Below are positions 9,036 through 17,110 of a DNA stretch of 64,000 nt, one piece after another (positions within the stretch are counted from its first letter, which is position 1; every line of letters starts with the position of its first letter). The notes beneath the pieces are model-generated. The model made no database searches. It saw only the letters and a program-made list of their open reading frames with translations, and had not been told where the DNA came from. The translations under genes and the position numbers were made by a program. The DNA comes from Deltaproteobacteria bacterium (GTDB lineage Bacteria > Desulfobacterota > Binatia > Binatales > Binataceae), in assembly GCA_019237115.1 (NCBI GenBank), contig JAFAHS010000249.1, positions 1 through 64,000 of the forward strand, in the 5' to 3' direction.

Positions 9036-9538
9036 CTCGGCATACAGCGGTCAAACTGCGGCCGCACGCGGAGTTCAGGGACAAACCTCGCAATCGGTCC
9101 GAGCGTTCCAATCGGAGCGCCCGGCAAACAGCACACGCGCCAGGGTTTTCACAGGGAGCGGCAGAACCGAACCCCGTTATGCTCAACTGCGTAAAATGTC
9201 TAAAACAAAAATCGCTGTCAAATGAGAAGGGTTGAGCTCTGGCTGGGCCGCGAGCCTCTCGCACCCGATCCTCCGAAATGATCTCTCGACCCGAACTGGG
9301 ACCGCCCGGGTTGTACGTGCCTATGGTCCATCCGCGTCTGCGAATGGCCCGGCGAGCACCGAGGGAGTGTTTTCACCCTCGCGCTCGCTTGAAAGAGACC
9401 ATTCGCCGACTCGATGGAGGCTGCCTGAGCTGGGAGACAGCGTATTTTGCGGGCCGATTGTGCGGAAATAGATGGGGGGAAGTATCGGAGCCCGACGAAG
9501 TATGTTAATTTCCTGTCAATTCTGTCCTGTCTGAGGTT
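9036..9538. other. Divergent intergenic region between the act operon and dapL
   Basis: 503 bases without a convincing gene. The part near 9180-9225 is clearly AT-richer than its surroundings and holds the candidate act promoter. Frames open here on either strand code for Arg/Pro/Ser-rich sequence with no recognisable domain. Just before dapL there is a short CTGTC repeat (three copies between 9511 and 9531) and TATGTTAAT at 9501, which could be part of a dapL promoter. No hairpin with a U tract was seen. Confidence 0.5.
9193..9221 (-). promoter_or_regulatory. Candidate sigma70-type promoter for the act-cta operon
   Basis: On the minus strand a perfect TTGACA (9221-9216) is followed after 17 bases by CATTTT (9198-9193), a weak -10 with three of six consensus bases. 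It sits in the AT-rich patch upstream of actA and would give a leader of roughly 150 nt. The -35 match and spacing are seen; use as a promoter is inference. Confidence 0.35.
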
Positions 9539-10720
9539 TTGGCCCCTAAGGTGCAGATCAAGACCGCCACTCGATTGACCCTTCTGCCTCCCTACCTGTT
9601 TGCCGAGCTCGATCGGCTAAAAAAGGAGGTTCAGGCCAAAGGGGTTGATGTTATCAGCCTTGGCATAGGGGATCCCGACCTACCTACACCCCAACATATT
9701 GTGGATAGCCTCAAAAGGGCCGCCACCAAGCCCGAGAACCATCGCTATCCCGACTACGAAGGTCTGGAAACCTTCAGGCGAACCGCCGCCCAGTGGTACG
9801 CCCGACGCTTTGGCCCTGAGTTCGACCCGGCCCGGGAGGTCTGCGCCCTTATCGGATCCAAGGAAGGCATCGCCAATTTTTCGACCGCGGTCGTCGATCC
9901 CGGCGATATCGTGCTGATTCCCGACCCCGGGTATCCGGTCTACTACTCGGGCTGCGTGTTCAATGGCGGTGAACCGTACTTTCTGGTCCTCAAAAAGGCG
10001 AGCGGTTTCCTTCCCGACCTCGATGGCATCCCCGAAGAAGTCGCCCGTCGCGCCAAGCTGCTGTGGCTGAACTATCCGAACAACCCCACCGGAGCCACCG
10101 TCGATCGCTCGTTTTTTGAAAAGGCGGTGAAGTTCTGTCTGCGCAACAACGTAATTCTCGCGCACGACAACGCGTATTCCGAGATTGCATACGACGGCTA
10201 TCGCGCGCCAAGCGTGTTCGAAGTCGAAGGCGCGCGCGAATGCGCGGTTGAGTTCCATTCGCTGTCCAAGACCTTCTCCATGACCGGATGGCGGGTAGGA
10301 TTCGTCCTGGGCAACGCCCAGTTGGTTGGGGCACTCGGCAAGGTCAAAACCAATTTCGATTCCGGAGTGTTCCAGGCAGTGCAGGAGGCCGCCATTACCG
10401 GGCTTGAAGGAGGCGATGGCGACAAGCTGGCCGAATATTGCGCCGTGTATAAAGAGCGGCGCGATCTGCTGGTCGGCGCGTTGCGCGCTATCGGCCTGGT
10501 CTGTGCGGCCCCGCGCGCGACCTTTTATATCTGGGCTGAAGTGCCTAAAGGCTACAGTTCGGTGTCGTTTACCGAGCGCGTGCTGAAGGAGGCGGGAGTG
10601 GTTATCACCCCCGGCTCCGGATTCGGCAAGGGTGGCGAGGGATTCGTTCGCTTTTCACTAACGGTGCCAAGCGAACGACTAAGCGAGGCAGTGGCACGAA
10701 TTAAGGCGCTTCGGCTGTAA
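9539..10720 (+). CDS. dapL: LL-diaminopimelate aminotransferase-type class I/II aminotransferase
   Basis: PLP aminotransferase expected to make LL-diaminopimelate from tetrahydrodipicolinate in one step of lysine and peptidoglycan precursor synthesis. The 393 residues fit the DapL group: N-terminal TATRLTLLPPYLFAELD, DLGIGDPDLPTP-like SLGIGDPDLPTP, the NYPNNPTG motif, HDNAYSE with the cofactor Asp, SLSKTFSMTGWRVGF with the Schiff-base Lys, and a C-terminal VRFSL Arg for the substrate carboxylate. The start is uncertain: a TTG at 9539 follows GAGG closely, while a GTG at 9551 would give the usual short N-terminus. It is 8 nt upstream of folK, so the two are co-transcribed. A more general aspartate-type transaminase cannot be excluded. 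Confidence 0.88.
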   Translation: MAPKVQIKTATRLTLLPPYLFAELDRLKKEVQAKGVDVISLGIGDPDLPTPQHIVDSLKRAATKPENHRYPDYEGLETFRRTAAQWYARRFGPEFDPAREVCALIGSKEGIANFSTAVVDPGDIVLIPDPGYPVYYSGCVFNGGEPYFLVLKKASGFLPDLDGIPEEVARRAKLLWLNYPNNPTGATVDRSFFEKAVKFCLRNNVILAHDNAYSEIAYDGYRAPSVFEVEGARECAVEFHSLSKTFSMTGWRVGFVLGNAQLVGALGKVKTNFDSGVFQAVQEAAITGLEGGDGDKLAEYCAVYKERRDLLVGALRAIGLVCAAPRATFYIWAEVPKGYSSVSFTERVLKEAGVVITPGSGFGKGGEGFVRFSLTVPSERLSEAVARIKALRL

Positions 10721-10728
10721 CGGCGGGG

Positions 10729-11280
10729 ATGCCCAATAGGGCTTTCATTGGAATAGGCAGTAATCTAGGCGATCGGGCCGCCAATTATCGCGAGGCCATC
10801 CAACGTATCGCTCAGATACCTCAGACGCGGGTGGTGCGTCAGTCGTCGATCTATGAGACCGAACCGGTCGGCGATCTGAAGGGCGCCTTCCTGAATGGCG
10901 TCATCGAGGTCGAGACCGAAATCAACGCCGACCTCTTGATGCGGCGGCTGCTCGGGGTCGAGCGCGTGATGGGTCGCAAGCGGGTGCGCGGCCGCAAGCC
11001 GACCCGCGGCAAGTACCGCCCGCGCATCATCGACCTCGACCTTCTGTTCTTCAACAAGGAAACCATCGACACCCGCGTGGTTACCGTTCCGCACCCGCGA
11101 CTCCAGGAGCGCCTGTTCGTGCTGGCGCCGATGAGCGAACTGGCGCCCACGCTCATTCACCCCAAACTCAACAAATCGATTTCGGAAATGATGGCTGCGC
11201 TGAAGTCGCCGTTTCGGGTAACCCTTGCGCGCGCCGACCTCCTGCGTCCGGCACCCAAGCGGGAGGCAGCCACCCGATGA
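10729..11280 (+). CDS. folK: 2-amino-4-hydroxy-6-hydroxymethyldihydropteridine pyrophosphokinase
   Basis: HPPK transfers pyrophosphate from ATP to 6-hydroxymethyl-dihydropterin in folate synthesis. It begins FIGIGSNLGDR, has SSIYETEPVG, and the signature PRIIDLDLLFF with the metal-binding Asp pair, followed by VPHPRLQER; all are classic HPPK motifs. At 183 residues it is slightly longer than usual because of a basic C-terminal tail of about 25 residues. It lies 8 nt after dapL, and its TGA overlaps the ATG of the transaldolase remnant (ATGA). Confidence 0.96.
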   Translation: MPNRAFIGIGSNLGDRAANYREAIQRIAQIPQTRVVRQSSIYETEPVGDLKGAFLNGVIEVETEINADLLMRRLLGVERVMGRKRVRGRKPTRGKYRPRIIDLDLLFFNKETIDTRVVTVPHPRLQERLFVLAPMSELAPTLIHPKLNKSISEMMAALKSPFRVTLARADLLRPAPKREAATR

Positions 11281-11386
11281 AGTTCCTTGTCGACACCGCG
11301 GACGTAAACGAAATCTGCGAGGCCTGGAGCCGGGAGTGGTCGGCGACGTCACCACCAGCCTGATGTCCAAACCCGGCCCGCCTTAC
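11277..11386 (+). pseudogene. Transaldolase (TalC/Fsa family) N-terminal remnant, frameshifted
   Basis: An ATG overlapping the folK stop opens a frame reading MKFLVDTADVNEI, the near-invariant start of small transaldolases, then runs to a stop after 28 codons. In the neighbouring frame the sequence continues as GVVGDVTTSLMSK, matching the next family block (usually DGVTTNPSLMSK, here short of two residues). A frameshift near 11325-11345 and loss of the rest of the gene explain this. The second half is in frame with purN, which begins 15 bases later. The family resemblance is by recognition of the motifs. Confidence 0.75.
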
Positions 11387-11401
11387 GCGAAGAAGGGACC
11401 G

Positions 11402-12004
11402 ATGAAGCTGCGTCTGGGATTTCTCGCGTCGCACGTCGGCAGCAACCTGCAGGCCATCATTGATGCGTGCCGCAGCGGCCGGCTCGCGGCCGACCTGTGC
11501 GTGGTGATTTGCAACAACTCCCGCGCGCAAGCATTCGAGCGTGCGCGCCGTGCCGGAATTGCGACTCGCCATCTGAGTTCGCATACCCACCCATCCGAGG
11601 AAGCCCTGGACGCCGCAATTCTGCAAACCTTGCGCGAGCACGAGGTCAACCTGATCGTGCTGGCCGGCTACATGCGCAAGCTCGGCGGGCGCACGCTCGC
11701 GCACTACCGGGGCCGGGTGCTCAATATCCATCCCGCGCTGCTGCCGAAGTTCGGAGGCCCCGGCATGTATGGCGCGCGGGTCCACGAGGCGGTAATCGCG
11801 GCGCGGGAAAAGGAATCGGGCGCGACGATTCACCTGGTAACCGAAGAATATGATCAGGGCCCGATCGTCGCGCAGAGGCGAATCGCGCTCCTCCCCGGCG
11901 ACACCGCCGAGTCGCTCGCCGCGCGGGTGCTTGAAGTGGAACATGCGCTGTACCCGGACACCTTGGCGAGAATCGCTCGCGGTGAGATTGCACTGCTTGG
12001 CTGA
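11402..12004 (+). CDS. purN: Phosphoribosylglycinamide formyltransferase
   Basis: GAR transformylase transfers a formyl group from 10-formyltetrahydrofolate to GAR in purine synthesis. The 200 residues show SHVGSNLQAIIDA at the N-terminus (phosphate-binding loop), VLAGYMRKL, NIHPALLPKFGG with the catalytic Asn and His, and SGATIHLVTEEYDQGPIV with the catalytic Asp. The ATG at 11402 gives the standard N-terminus MKLRLGFLASH. The upstream in-frame reading includes only the transaldolase remnant. It follows folK in a folate-linked operon. Confidence 0.96.
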   Translation: MKLRLGFLASHVGSNLQAIIDACRSGRLAADLCVVICNNSRAQAFERARRAGIATRHLSSHTHPSEEALDAAILQTLREHEVNLIVLAGYMRKLGGRTLAHYRGRVLNIHPALLPKFGGPGMYGARVHEAVIAAREKESGATIHLVTEEYDQGPIVAQRRIALLPGDTAESLAARVLEVEHALYPDTLARIARGEIALLG

Positions 12005-12005
12005 A

Positions 12006-12056
12006 CCGGCGCCCGGCCAACCGGGTGCCGGAGCAATCAGGACCCCCTCCGGGGTC
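12006..12056. terminator. Two adjacent hairpins between convergent purN and ispG
   Basis: The first is an 11-bp stem, CCGGCGCCCGG (12006-12016), loop CCAA, and CCGGGTGCCGG (12021-12031), with one G-T wobble. The second is a perfect 6-bp stem, GACCCC (12041-12046), loop CTCC, and GGGGTC (12051-12056). Neither is followed by a T run, so they could act as a bidirectional stop or mRNA 3' end rather than a classic intrinsic terminator. Confidence 0.5.
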
Positions 12057-12096
12057 GCAGTCTTGGCGGGCTGGCCTGGAGCGAATCGTGATTGGC

Positions 12097-13245
12097 TCAG
12101 TGGTTGGTGGCCTGTTCCGCAATCAGCCGGTCGAGTTCCAGGCGTAGACGGGGAAGCACTTCGGCGTAGCTGAAGAAGCCCACCTTCCGATCTTTCTTTT
12201 TCAGATTGACCGTGGTCGGACCGCACCACAGTCCCAGATCGGCGTCGTCGGTCTCACCGGGGCCGTTCACCCGGCAGCCCATCACCGCGATGGTGATCTT
12301 GTGTTTCGTCGCGTATTCGGTCAGCTCTTTGACCTGTTGTGCCAGCTCCACGAACTTCTCGTTCTCAACCCGCGAGCACGACGGGCACGAGATGATGTTG
12401 AGCCCTTTGCCAAACTCCGGCACCGAGATGAACTTGCCCGCGTGCACGTCGTCGATGATCTTGTGACCGACGATCACTTCCTCGTGCTTGCGCTCGTTGG
12501 GCAGCGTCAACGACACCCGAATGGTCTCGCCGATTCCCTGGGCGAGCAGCTTCTCGAAGGCAAGCCGGGTCTTGATTATTCCGTCGGGCGGCAGTCCGGC
12601 TTCGGTCACGCCCAGGTGAATCGGCACGTCGGGGCGACGCTCGGCGAAGCGGCGATTGGCTTCCACCACTTTTTGCGGATCGGAATCCTTGAGCGAGACC
12701 ACGAATCTCGTGAAGGAGAGCCGGTCCATCAGATCGCAGTGGTAGGCGGCCGATTCCACGATCGCGTTCAGCTGGTCGCCGGGATATTTCTGGAGGAATG
12801 CGGGCGCGATCGAACCGCAATTTACCCCGATGCGGATCGCCAGATCGTGATCGCGCGCCACCTCCACCAACCACTGCACCTTCTGATCGACGGTTTTTTT
12901 CTTCTCGATGTGGTGCAGATGGCCGGGGTTGTAGCGAATCTTGTCGACGTGGGGGGCGACCCGGTCCGCGACTCGATAGTTCTCCTGCAGATCGACCGAA
13001 AGCGTGATGCCTCTGGTCTGGGCGCGGATTTCCTTGAGCGCCGGAATCTCCTTGTCACTGTCCAACGCAATGCGGACGATGCCCGCGCCGGCGTCGGCGA
13101 GCTGGTGCGCTTGCGCGACGGTTTGCTCAACATCGATGGTCCGGGTCGCGCACATTGATTGCACGACTACCGGCGCATCACCGCCGACGGTTACTCCGCC
13201 GATCCTGACCGCGCGGGTCCTGCGACCCGCTGTTGCTGACTCCAT
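12097..13245 (-). CDS. ispG: 4-hydroxy-3-methylbut-2-enyl diphosphate synthase (IspG/GcpE)
   Basis: 4Fe-4S enzyme converting methylerythritol cyclodiphosphate to HMBPP in the non-mevalonate isoprenoid pathway. The 382 residues have the family start [15 protein letters not shown], the TIM-barrel half with RYNPGH and GVNCGSI, and the C-terminal cluster ligands CPSCSR (about residue 286) and CRVNGPGE (about 320), which supply three Cys and the Glu. It is transcribed towards purN. Ends in LIAEQATNH. No partner of the same pathway is adjacent. Confidence 0.96.
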   Translation of the reverse strand: MESATAGRRTRAVRIGGVTVGGDAPVVVQSMCATRTIDVEQTVAQAHQLADAGAGIVRIALDSDKEIPALKEIRAQTRGITLSVDLQENYRVADRVAPHVDKIRYNPGHLHHIEKKKTVDQKVQWLVEVARDHDLAIRIGVNCGSIAPAFLQKYPGDQLNAIVESAAYHCDLMDRLSFTRFVVSLKDSDPQKVVEANRRFAERRPDVPIHLGVTEAGLPPDGIIKTRLAFEKLLAQGIGETIRVSLTLPNERKHEEVIVGHKIIDDVHAGKFISVPEFGKGLNIISCPSCSRVENEKFVELAQQVKELTEYATKHKITIAVMGCRVNGPGETDDADLGLWCGPTTVNLKKKDRKVGFFSYAEVLPRLRLELDRLIAEQATNH

Positions 13246-13294
13246 TCTGATAATGCTGCCCGACGCGCAGGGCGCGTTCCAGTATCGCTCGACC

Positions 13295-13627
13295 CTAGTG
13301 TTTGTGCTCTTCCGTCACCGCCATCGCGATCGCGCCGTGGCTGAAAGCCGCTCCCGCGCGCATCGCCGCCGCCACCCACACCGCCTCGGCGATCTCTTCA
13401 TCGGTGCATCCTTTTTCCTTGGCGCGGGAGACGTGCGCCTCGATACACCAGGGACACTGCGTGACATGCGCGGCGGTGATCGCCATCAACTCCTTGGTCT
13501 TGCTGGGAATTGCGCCGTCCTTGAACACCACCTGGTCGAAATCGAGAAACCCCTTGAATGCCTCGGGCGCCATCTGGCGCAGCTTGCGGAGATTTTTGGA
13601 AGTGTCCTTGCCGTAGAAATCAGCCAT
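13295..13627 (-). CDS. AhpD-like / carboxymuconolactone decarboxylase family protein
   Basis: 110 residues of the all-helical AhpD/CMD fold. The redox signature [12 protein letters not shown] (about residues 57-68) with two Cys and a nearby His is that of AhpD-like disulfide reductases rather than of true decarboxylases. The C-terminal [18 protein letters not shown] completes the fold. The ATG at 13627 is preferred over one at 13690 because AGGGAG lies at good spacing before it and the extra 21 residues look non-coding. It follows ispG by about 50 nt on the same strand and may help to handle peroxides; the true partner is unknown. Confidence 0.85.
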   Translation of the reverse strand: MADFYGKDTSKNLRKLRQMAPEAFKGFLDFDQVVFKDGAIPSKTKELMAITAAHVTQCPWCIEAHVSRAKEKGCTDEEIAEAVWVAAAMRAGAAFSHGAIAMAVTEEHKH

Positions 13628-13809
13628 TGTCGCGCTCCCTGGGCGTCCAGACCGCCCTCTTCCGGTGTTTAAGTTTTGCCTAAACCGCATGCGGCAGGAA
13701 GGCCGCCGCGCCGTGATAAATGATACCAGATGTCTCGCGGTCAGGCCTACGTGCCAATGCAGTCGCCGTTGCGACCGCGCACTGGTGTGCGAGCAGACGT
13801 GGAATTCGT

Positions 13810-13838
13810 TTGCAAAGTTCCAAGCGCCGCACTAAATT
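13810..13838 (+). promoter_or_regulatory. Candidate sigma70-type promoter
   Basis: TTGCAA (13810-13815), a 17-base spacer and TAAATT (13833-13838) match four of six bases at each box. It lies 62 bases before the ATG at 13900 in an AT-richer part of the intergenic region. The same -35 sequence and spacing recur before the gene at 39106. Confidence 0.4.
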
Positions 13839-13899
13839 TCGGTTTGATAGGATTAGGGATATTGGCGCGTCGAATTAGGAGGATTGCTGGTAAGAGCGG

Positions 13900-14406
13900 A
13901 TGAAACCGCGAGCGCTTTCCAACAATTTGCGGCCAGGACTTTCACCGATGTTTCAGCAACACTCCACCGCAAGGGTCAGTGACTCCCGCCCCTTTCCCGA
14001 TGTAATTCTGCGCAGCCAGTTCTTCGAGCTGGTCGGGACGCGTTCGCTCTCGAGCGAGCAACGCCTGATGCTCGCGGTGCTGGCGGATGCGATCAACATA
14101 GTGCAGGACTTTCACCATGCCGGAAGCCTGCGCAAGCGCGCGGCCTTCGACGAGGCCTGGGCGTGGATCTTCAGCAGGCGCACGGCGTGCCCCTTGTCGT
14201 TCGAGAATGTCTGTGACGCGCTCGGCATCGATTGCGATGCACTTCGCGGGCGTCTGCAGGCGCTGGTTTCCGGGACCGTACCGGGCACGCGAATCGCGCC
14301 GCTGCGGCTGCGACTGAAAGAGGCAAGCCGCGTGCAGAGGCTCACCGTCAATCGAGTTCGCCGCCGGCATAAGCGGCACTTCCCTCACGCCCGCCACGCC
14401 CGCTAG
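13900..14406 (+). CDS. Conserved hypothetical protein with FENVCDALGID-like motif
   Basis: 168 residues of unknown function. The central part is helical: EQRLMLAVLADAINIVQDF, then FDEAWAWIFS, then the motif FENVCDALGIDCDALRGRL, which resembles small helical, probably DNA- or RNA-binding proteins in deltaproteobacteria. The C-terminal 30 residues are rich in Arg and His. AGGAGG at 13878 lies 17 nt before the ATG at 13900, rather far; an in-frame ATG at 13948 would drop a poorly structured N-terminus. It stands alone between the AhpD-like gene and a CoA-transferase gene. Confidence 0.7.
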   Translation: MKPRALSNNLRPGLSPMFQQHSTARVSDSRPFPDVILRSQFFELVGTRSLSSEQRLMLAVLADAINIVQDFHHAGSLRKRAAFDEAWAWIFSRRTACPLSFENVCDALGIDCDALRGRLQALVSGTVPGTRIAPLRLRLKEASRVQRLTVNRVRRRHKRHFPHARHAR

Positions 14407-14616
14407 CGAGTCACGCCAACATCCGCACCGCTTTCCGTAGCACTGTGAGCGCTCCGACGTGTGGCGTCGGCGGCGGGAAAAATCTCCGTGATGATGTAGC
14501 GGCCCAACCGCCCCGGCGCAGCGCGCGCCTTCCCGCTTTGCGAGAAGACTCCACAACCGGTGCACTTCTCCGGCGGGGAATTAATGACTAGGTTGGGTCG
14601 CGAGGAGACCCTGCCG

Positions 14617-15828
14617 ATGGAAGGTCCACTGTCCGGTTTCAAAGTCGTCGAACTTGCGATGTGGGTTGCGGGGCCGGCAACCGCAGCCGTGCTGGGGGAC
14701 TGGGGGGCGGACGTGATCAAGCTCGAAGACCCCAACGGCGGCGATCCAATCCGCGGCATGATAACCCGCACGACCTCCAATCCCGAGCTCCACGTGCGCC
14801 CTCCGTACGAACTCGACAACCGCAACAAGCGGTCGGTCGCGGTTGATGTGCGAAAACCTGAAGGGCATGGCTTCGCGCTGCGCATCATCGATAGCGCCGA
14901 CGTCTTCGTCACCAGCCTGCGGCTCGATGCGCTCGAGCGGATGAGACTCGACTTCGCGACCCTCGCGGCGCGAAATCCGCGCCTGGTTTACGCATCGCTT
15001 AACGGCTATGGGCATCGCGGCCCGGACCGGCTTCGGCCTGCCTACGACTACGCGGCCGCATGGGCGCGATCGGGATTGATGGCCACCATCCAGGAGCCGG
15101 GATTCCCGCCTCCTGCACAACGCCCCGCCATGATCGATCATGCGGCCGGCCTCGGTCTGGCCGGGGCGATCTCTGCGGCGCTGCTTGCTCGCCAACGCAC
15201 CGGTCGGGGGTGCGACGTGACGGTCTCGCTGTTCTCGATGGGTCTGTGGATGAACGCGACCGATCTCACGATCGGTCTGATGACCGGGCGCGCTCCCGAA
15301 TCCGAAGGCCGCACCCAACGCATCAACCCGCTGTGGAGCTCGTATCGGTGCAAGGACGGCAAGTGGATCTACTTCGTCATGGTCCAGGCCGATCGATTCT
15401 GGAAGCCGTTTTGCGAAGCGCTTGGACACCGCGAGTGGGTTGAGGATCCGCGGTTCGCCCACGCCGGGGTGCGGGCGAAGAACTGCGCTGCGATGACCGC
15501 GCTGATTGACCAGGTGGTCGCAACCCGGGCGCGCGAGGAATGGACGCCGGTTTTCGATAGTCATGAGCTCATCTGGGCGCCGGTGAATACCGACGCCGAG
15601 GTGCTGAACGACCCGCAGGCCCATGCAATCGGGGCATTCGGCGCGGTGGACCATCCGACCGTCCCGGGGTCCCGCGTGGTGAATAGCCCGATAGAATTTG
15701 GCGCCTTCCAACCGAAACCGCATCGGGTAGCTCCCGAGTTAGGCCAGCACACCGAGGAGGTTGCCCTGGAAGTTGGCCTGTCCTGGGACGAAATAGGCCG
15801 GCTTAAGCAGGCACATGCCATCCTGTAG
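14617..15828 (+). CDS. CaiB/BaiF (class III) CoA-transferase
   Basis: Class III CoA-transferase, about 403 residues, which moves CoA between carboxylic acids through an aspartyl-CoA thioester. It begins LSGFKVVELAMWVAGPATAAVLGDWGAD-like (the family N-terminal fold), has PYELDNRNKRSVAVDV, GYGHRGPDR and the proposed catalytic Asp in MIDHAAG, then CDVTVSLFSMG. The C-terminus has the usual NSPIEFG block. The start at 14617 has GAGGAG ten bases upstream; 14584 and 14560 are alternative ATGs. Substrate cannot be told. It is monocistronic and separate from the CoA-transferase pair at 56764-59225. Confidence 0.9.
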   Translation: MEGPLSGFKVVELAMWVAGPATAAVLGDWGADVIKLEDPNGGDPIRGMITRTTSNPELHVRPPYELDNRNKRSVAVDVRKPEGHGFALRIIDSADVFVTSLRLDALERMRLDFATLAARNPRLVYASLNGYGHRGPDRLRPAYDYAAAWARSGLMATIQEPGFPPPAQRPAMIDHAAGLGLAGAISAALLARQRTGRGCDVTVSLFSMGLWMNATDLTIGLMTGRAPESEGRTQRINPLWSSYRCKDGKWIYFVMVQADRFWKPFCEALGHREWVEDPRFAHAGVRAKNCAAMTALIDQVVATRAREEWTPVFDSHELIWAPVNTDAEVLNDPQAHAIGAFGAVDHPTVPGSRVVNSPIEFGAFQPKPHRVAPELGQHTEEVALEVGLSWDEIGRLKQAHAIL

Positions 15829-15942
15829 GCCGGCCTCGCCACAATCCTGATTTTCTGCGGATTCCTGGTCAAAACTCCCGTTAAATTGAATACTTAGGAC
15901 ATCTCGGCGGGTTTGGTTGGACTGGCTTAAGGGGCGCTTCGT

Positions 15943-16494
15943 ATGATCGGGCACTTCATCTCTTGGCGCTGGAGGCCCATCGTGCGAATGATTTTGCCCC
16001 CGATTGCGCATCGGCGCGTAATCGATCGCGAACTATCCGGCTTCTTTCACACCCATCGCAAGCCGATGTTCAATCGGGCTATTTCGCGCCTATGCCGCTT
16101 CTACAATGTGCGGCGGCCGCGTATTTCCTGGTTCGAATATCTCGATTGGGGCAAGACCGCAGGCAAGACCTACCACGACGGCCGCATCCATCTGGTACAT
16201 CCGGAAAATTGGAAGCGCGGCCGCGTTTACAACACCGAGCGGATGTGGGTCCAGATGATCTATCACGAAATGGCCCACTATCTGTTCTGGACTGATGCAG
16301 AATCGAAAGCCGACCTGTTCATGCGCCGGATGGTCTCGCGGCTTAAACCCGCTCCGCGCCCGCGCCGCGGTATCGCCAGTGCGCGGCGCCCCGCCGCACG
16401 CGGCCACCTCGCCGCGCGACCGCGGCGGCAACGGGCCCGTGGGCTTGCAAAAAATCGCGCGACCAAGCGAGCACGCCGCGCCCGCTCGGCGTAG
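15943..16494 (+). CDS. Putative zinc-metalloprotease-like protein with Arg-rich tail
   Basis: 183-residue protein that I do not recognise as a named family. The notable motif is MIYHEMAHYLFW (about residue 105), an HExxH zinc site, followed by a Glu in DAESKADLF, which recalls SprT-like or other small gluzincin-type proteins. Before it lies HDGRIHLVHPENW. The last 50 residues are almost all Arg, Ala, Pro and Lys, a likely disordered basic tail that could bind nucleic acid or acidic surfaces. A hydrophobic N-terminal stretch is weak. The next gene starts 40 nt downstream. Confidence 0.65.
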   Translation: MIGHFISWRWRPIVRMILPPIAHRRVIDRELSGFFHTHRKPMFNRAISRLCRFYNVRRPRISWFEYLDWGKTAGKTYHDGRIHLVHPENWKRGRVYNTERMWVQMIYHEMAHYLFWTDAESKADLFMRRMVSRLKPAPRPRRGIASARRPAARGHLAARPRRQRARGLAKNRATKRARRARSA

Positions 16495-16534
16495 GATACT
16501 GTGGGGACCGGCTTTCCGGGTTGGAACAACTGCG

Positions 16535-17083
16535 GTGGCGAACAAACCGAATGTTGAAAATCGCTGGTGGGTTGAAACCACCGTTAAACGACCCAAAAAG
16601 GCCAAGTCCGAGGGCGAATTGCCAAAACTGCCGGTCGCGATGGCCTTTTACCAGGTTGCTCGCGACTACGATCAGGACCGCGCCAAGGACGATCTGACCG
16701 ACAACAACCTGCGCATCGCGCGCGCCGCCAATACCCAACCGGGTGGGTGGGTATACGTCGCCATGACCGAGGAACACTACCCTCCGCACCTGGTCAAGCG
16801 CGTCAAGGACGAATTTCGGCTCCCGCGCGAGTCTCGCGGCATCGTGCTCGATCACGGGCGGCTGGTGCGGCTTTTGATCTGCGGCCCCCAGATCGAAGAC
16901 TGGATGATCGACATCACGCTCGGCGATGAGCCTTCGGTCGACGTTTACGTGTGGAGCGTGATGCACCGGGAGCGGACCTTCCGTCGCGCCGAAGATGCAC
17001 TCAGGCAAGCCCGCAAATGGGCGATTAACCTGCTCCAATTTCCGCCGCCGCACGACGAACCATTCCGCGGCGCGCTGCTGTAG
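16535..17083 (+). CDS. Hypothetical protein, 182 residues
   Basis: No family recognised. Starting at a GTG at 16535, the protein is soluble, with a basic N-terminus (KRPKKAKSEG) followed by MAFYQVARDYDQ, GWVYVAMTEEHYP, and a C-terminal part rich in alpha/beta alternation including MIDITLGDEPSVDVYVWSV. The same frame upstream of 16535 overlaps the preceding gene and has shadow-like composition, so it was not used. No strong Shine-Dalgarno was seen and an internal ATG at 16640 is an alternative. It is convergent with the glycosyltransferase gene, 27 nt away. Confidence 0.6.
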   Translation: MANKPNVENRWWVETTVKRPKKAKSEGELPKLPVAMAFYQVARDYDQDRAKDDLTDNNLRIARAANTQPGGWVYVAMTEEHYPPHLVKRVKDEFRLPRESRGIVLDHGRLVRLLICGPQIEDWMIDITLGDEPSVDVYVWSVMHRERTFRRAEDALRQARKWAINLLQFPPPHDEPFRGALL

Positions 17084-17110
17084 ATCTCGCTGTTTTTCGA
17101 AACCGGAGTG

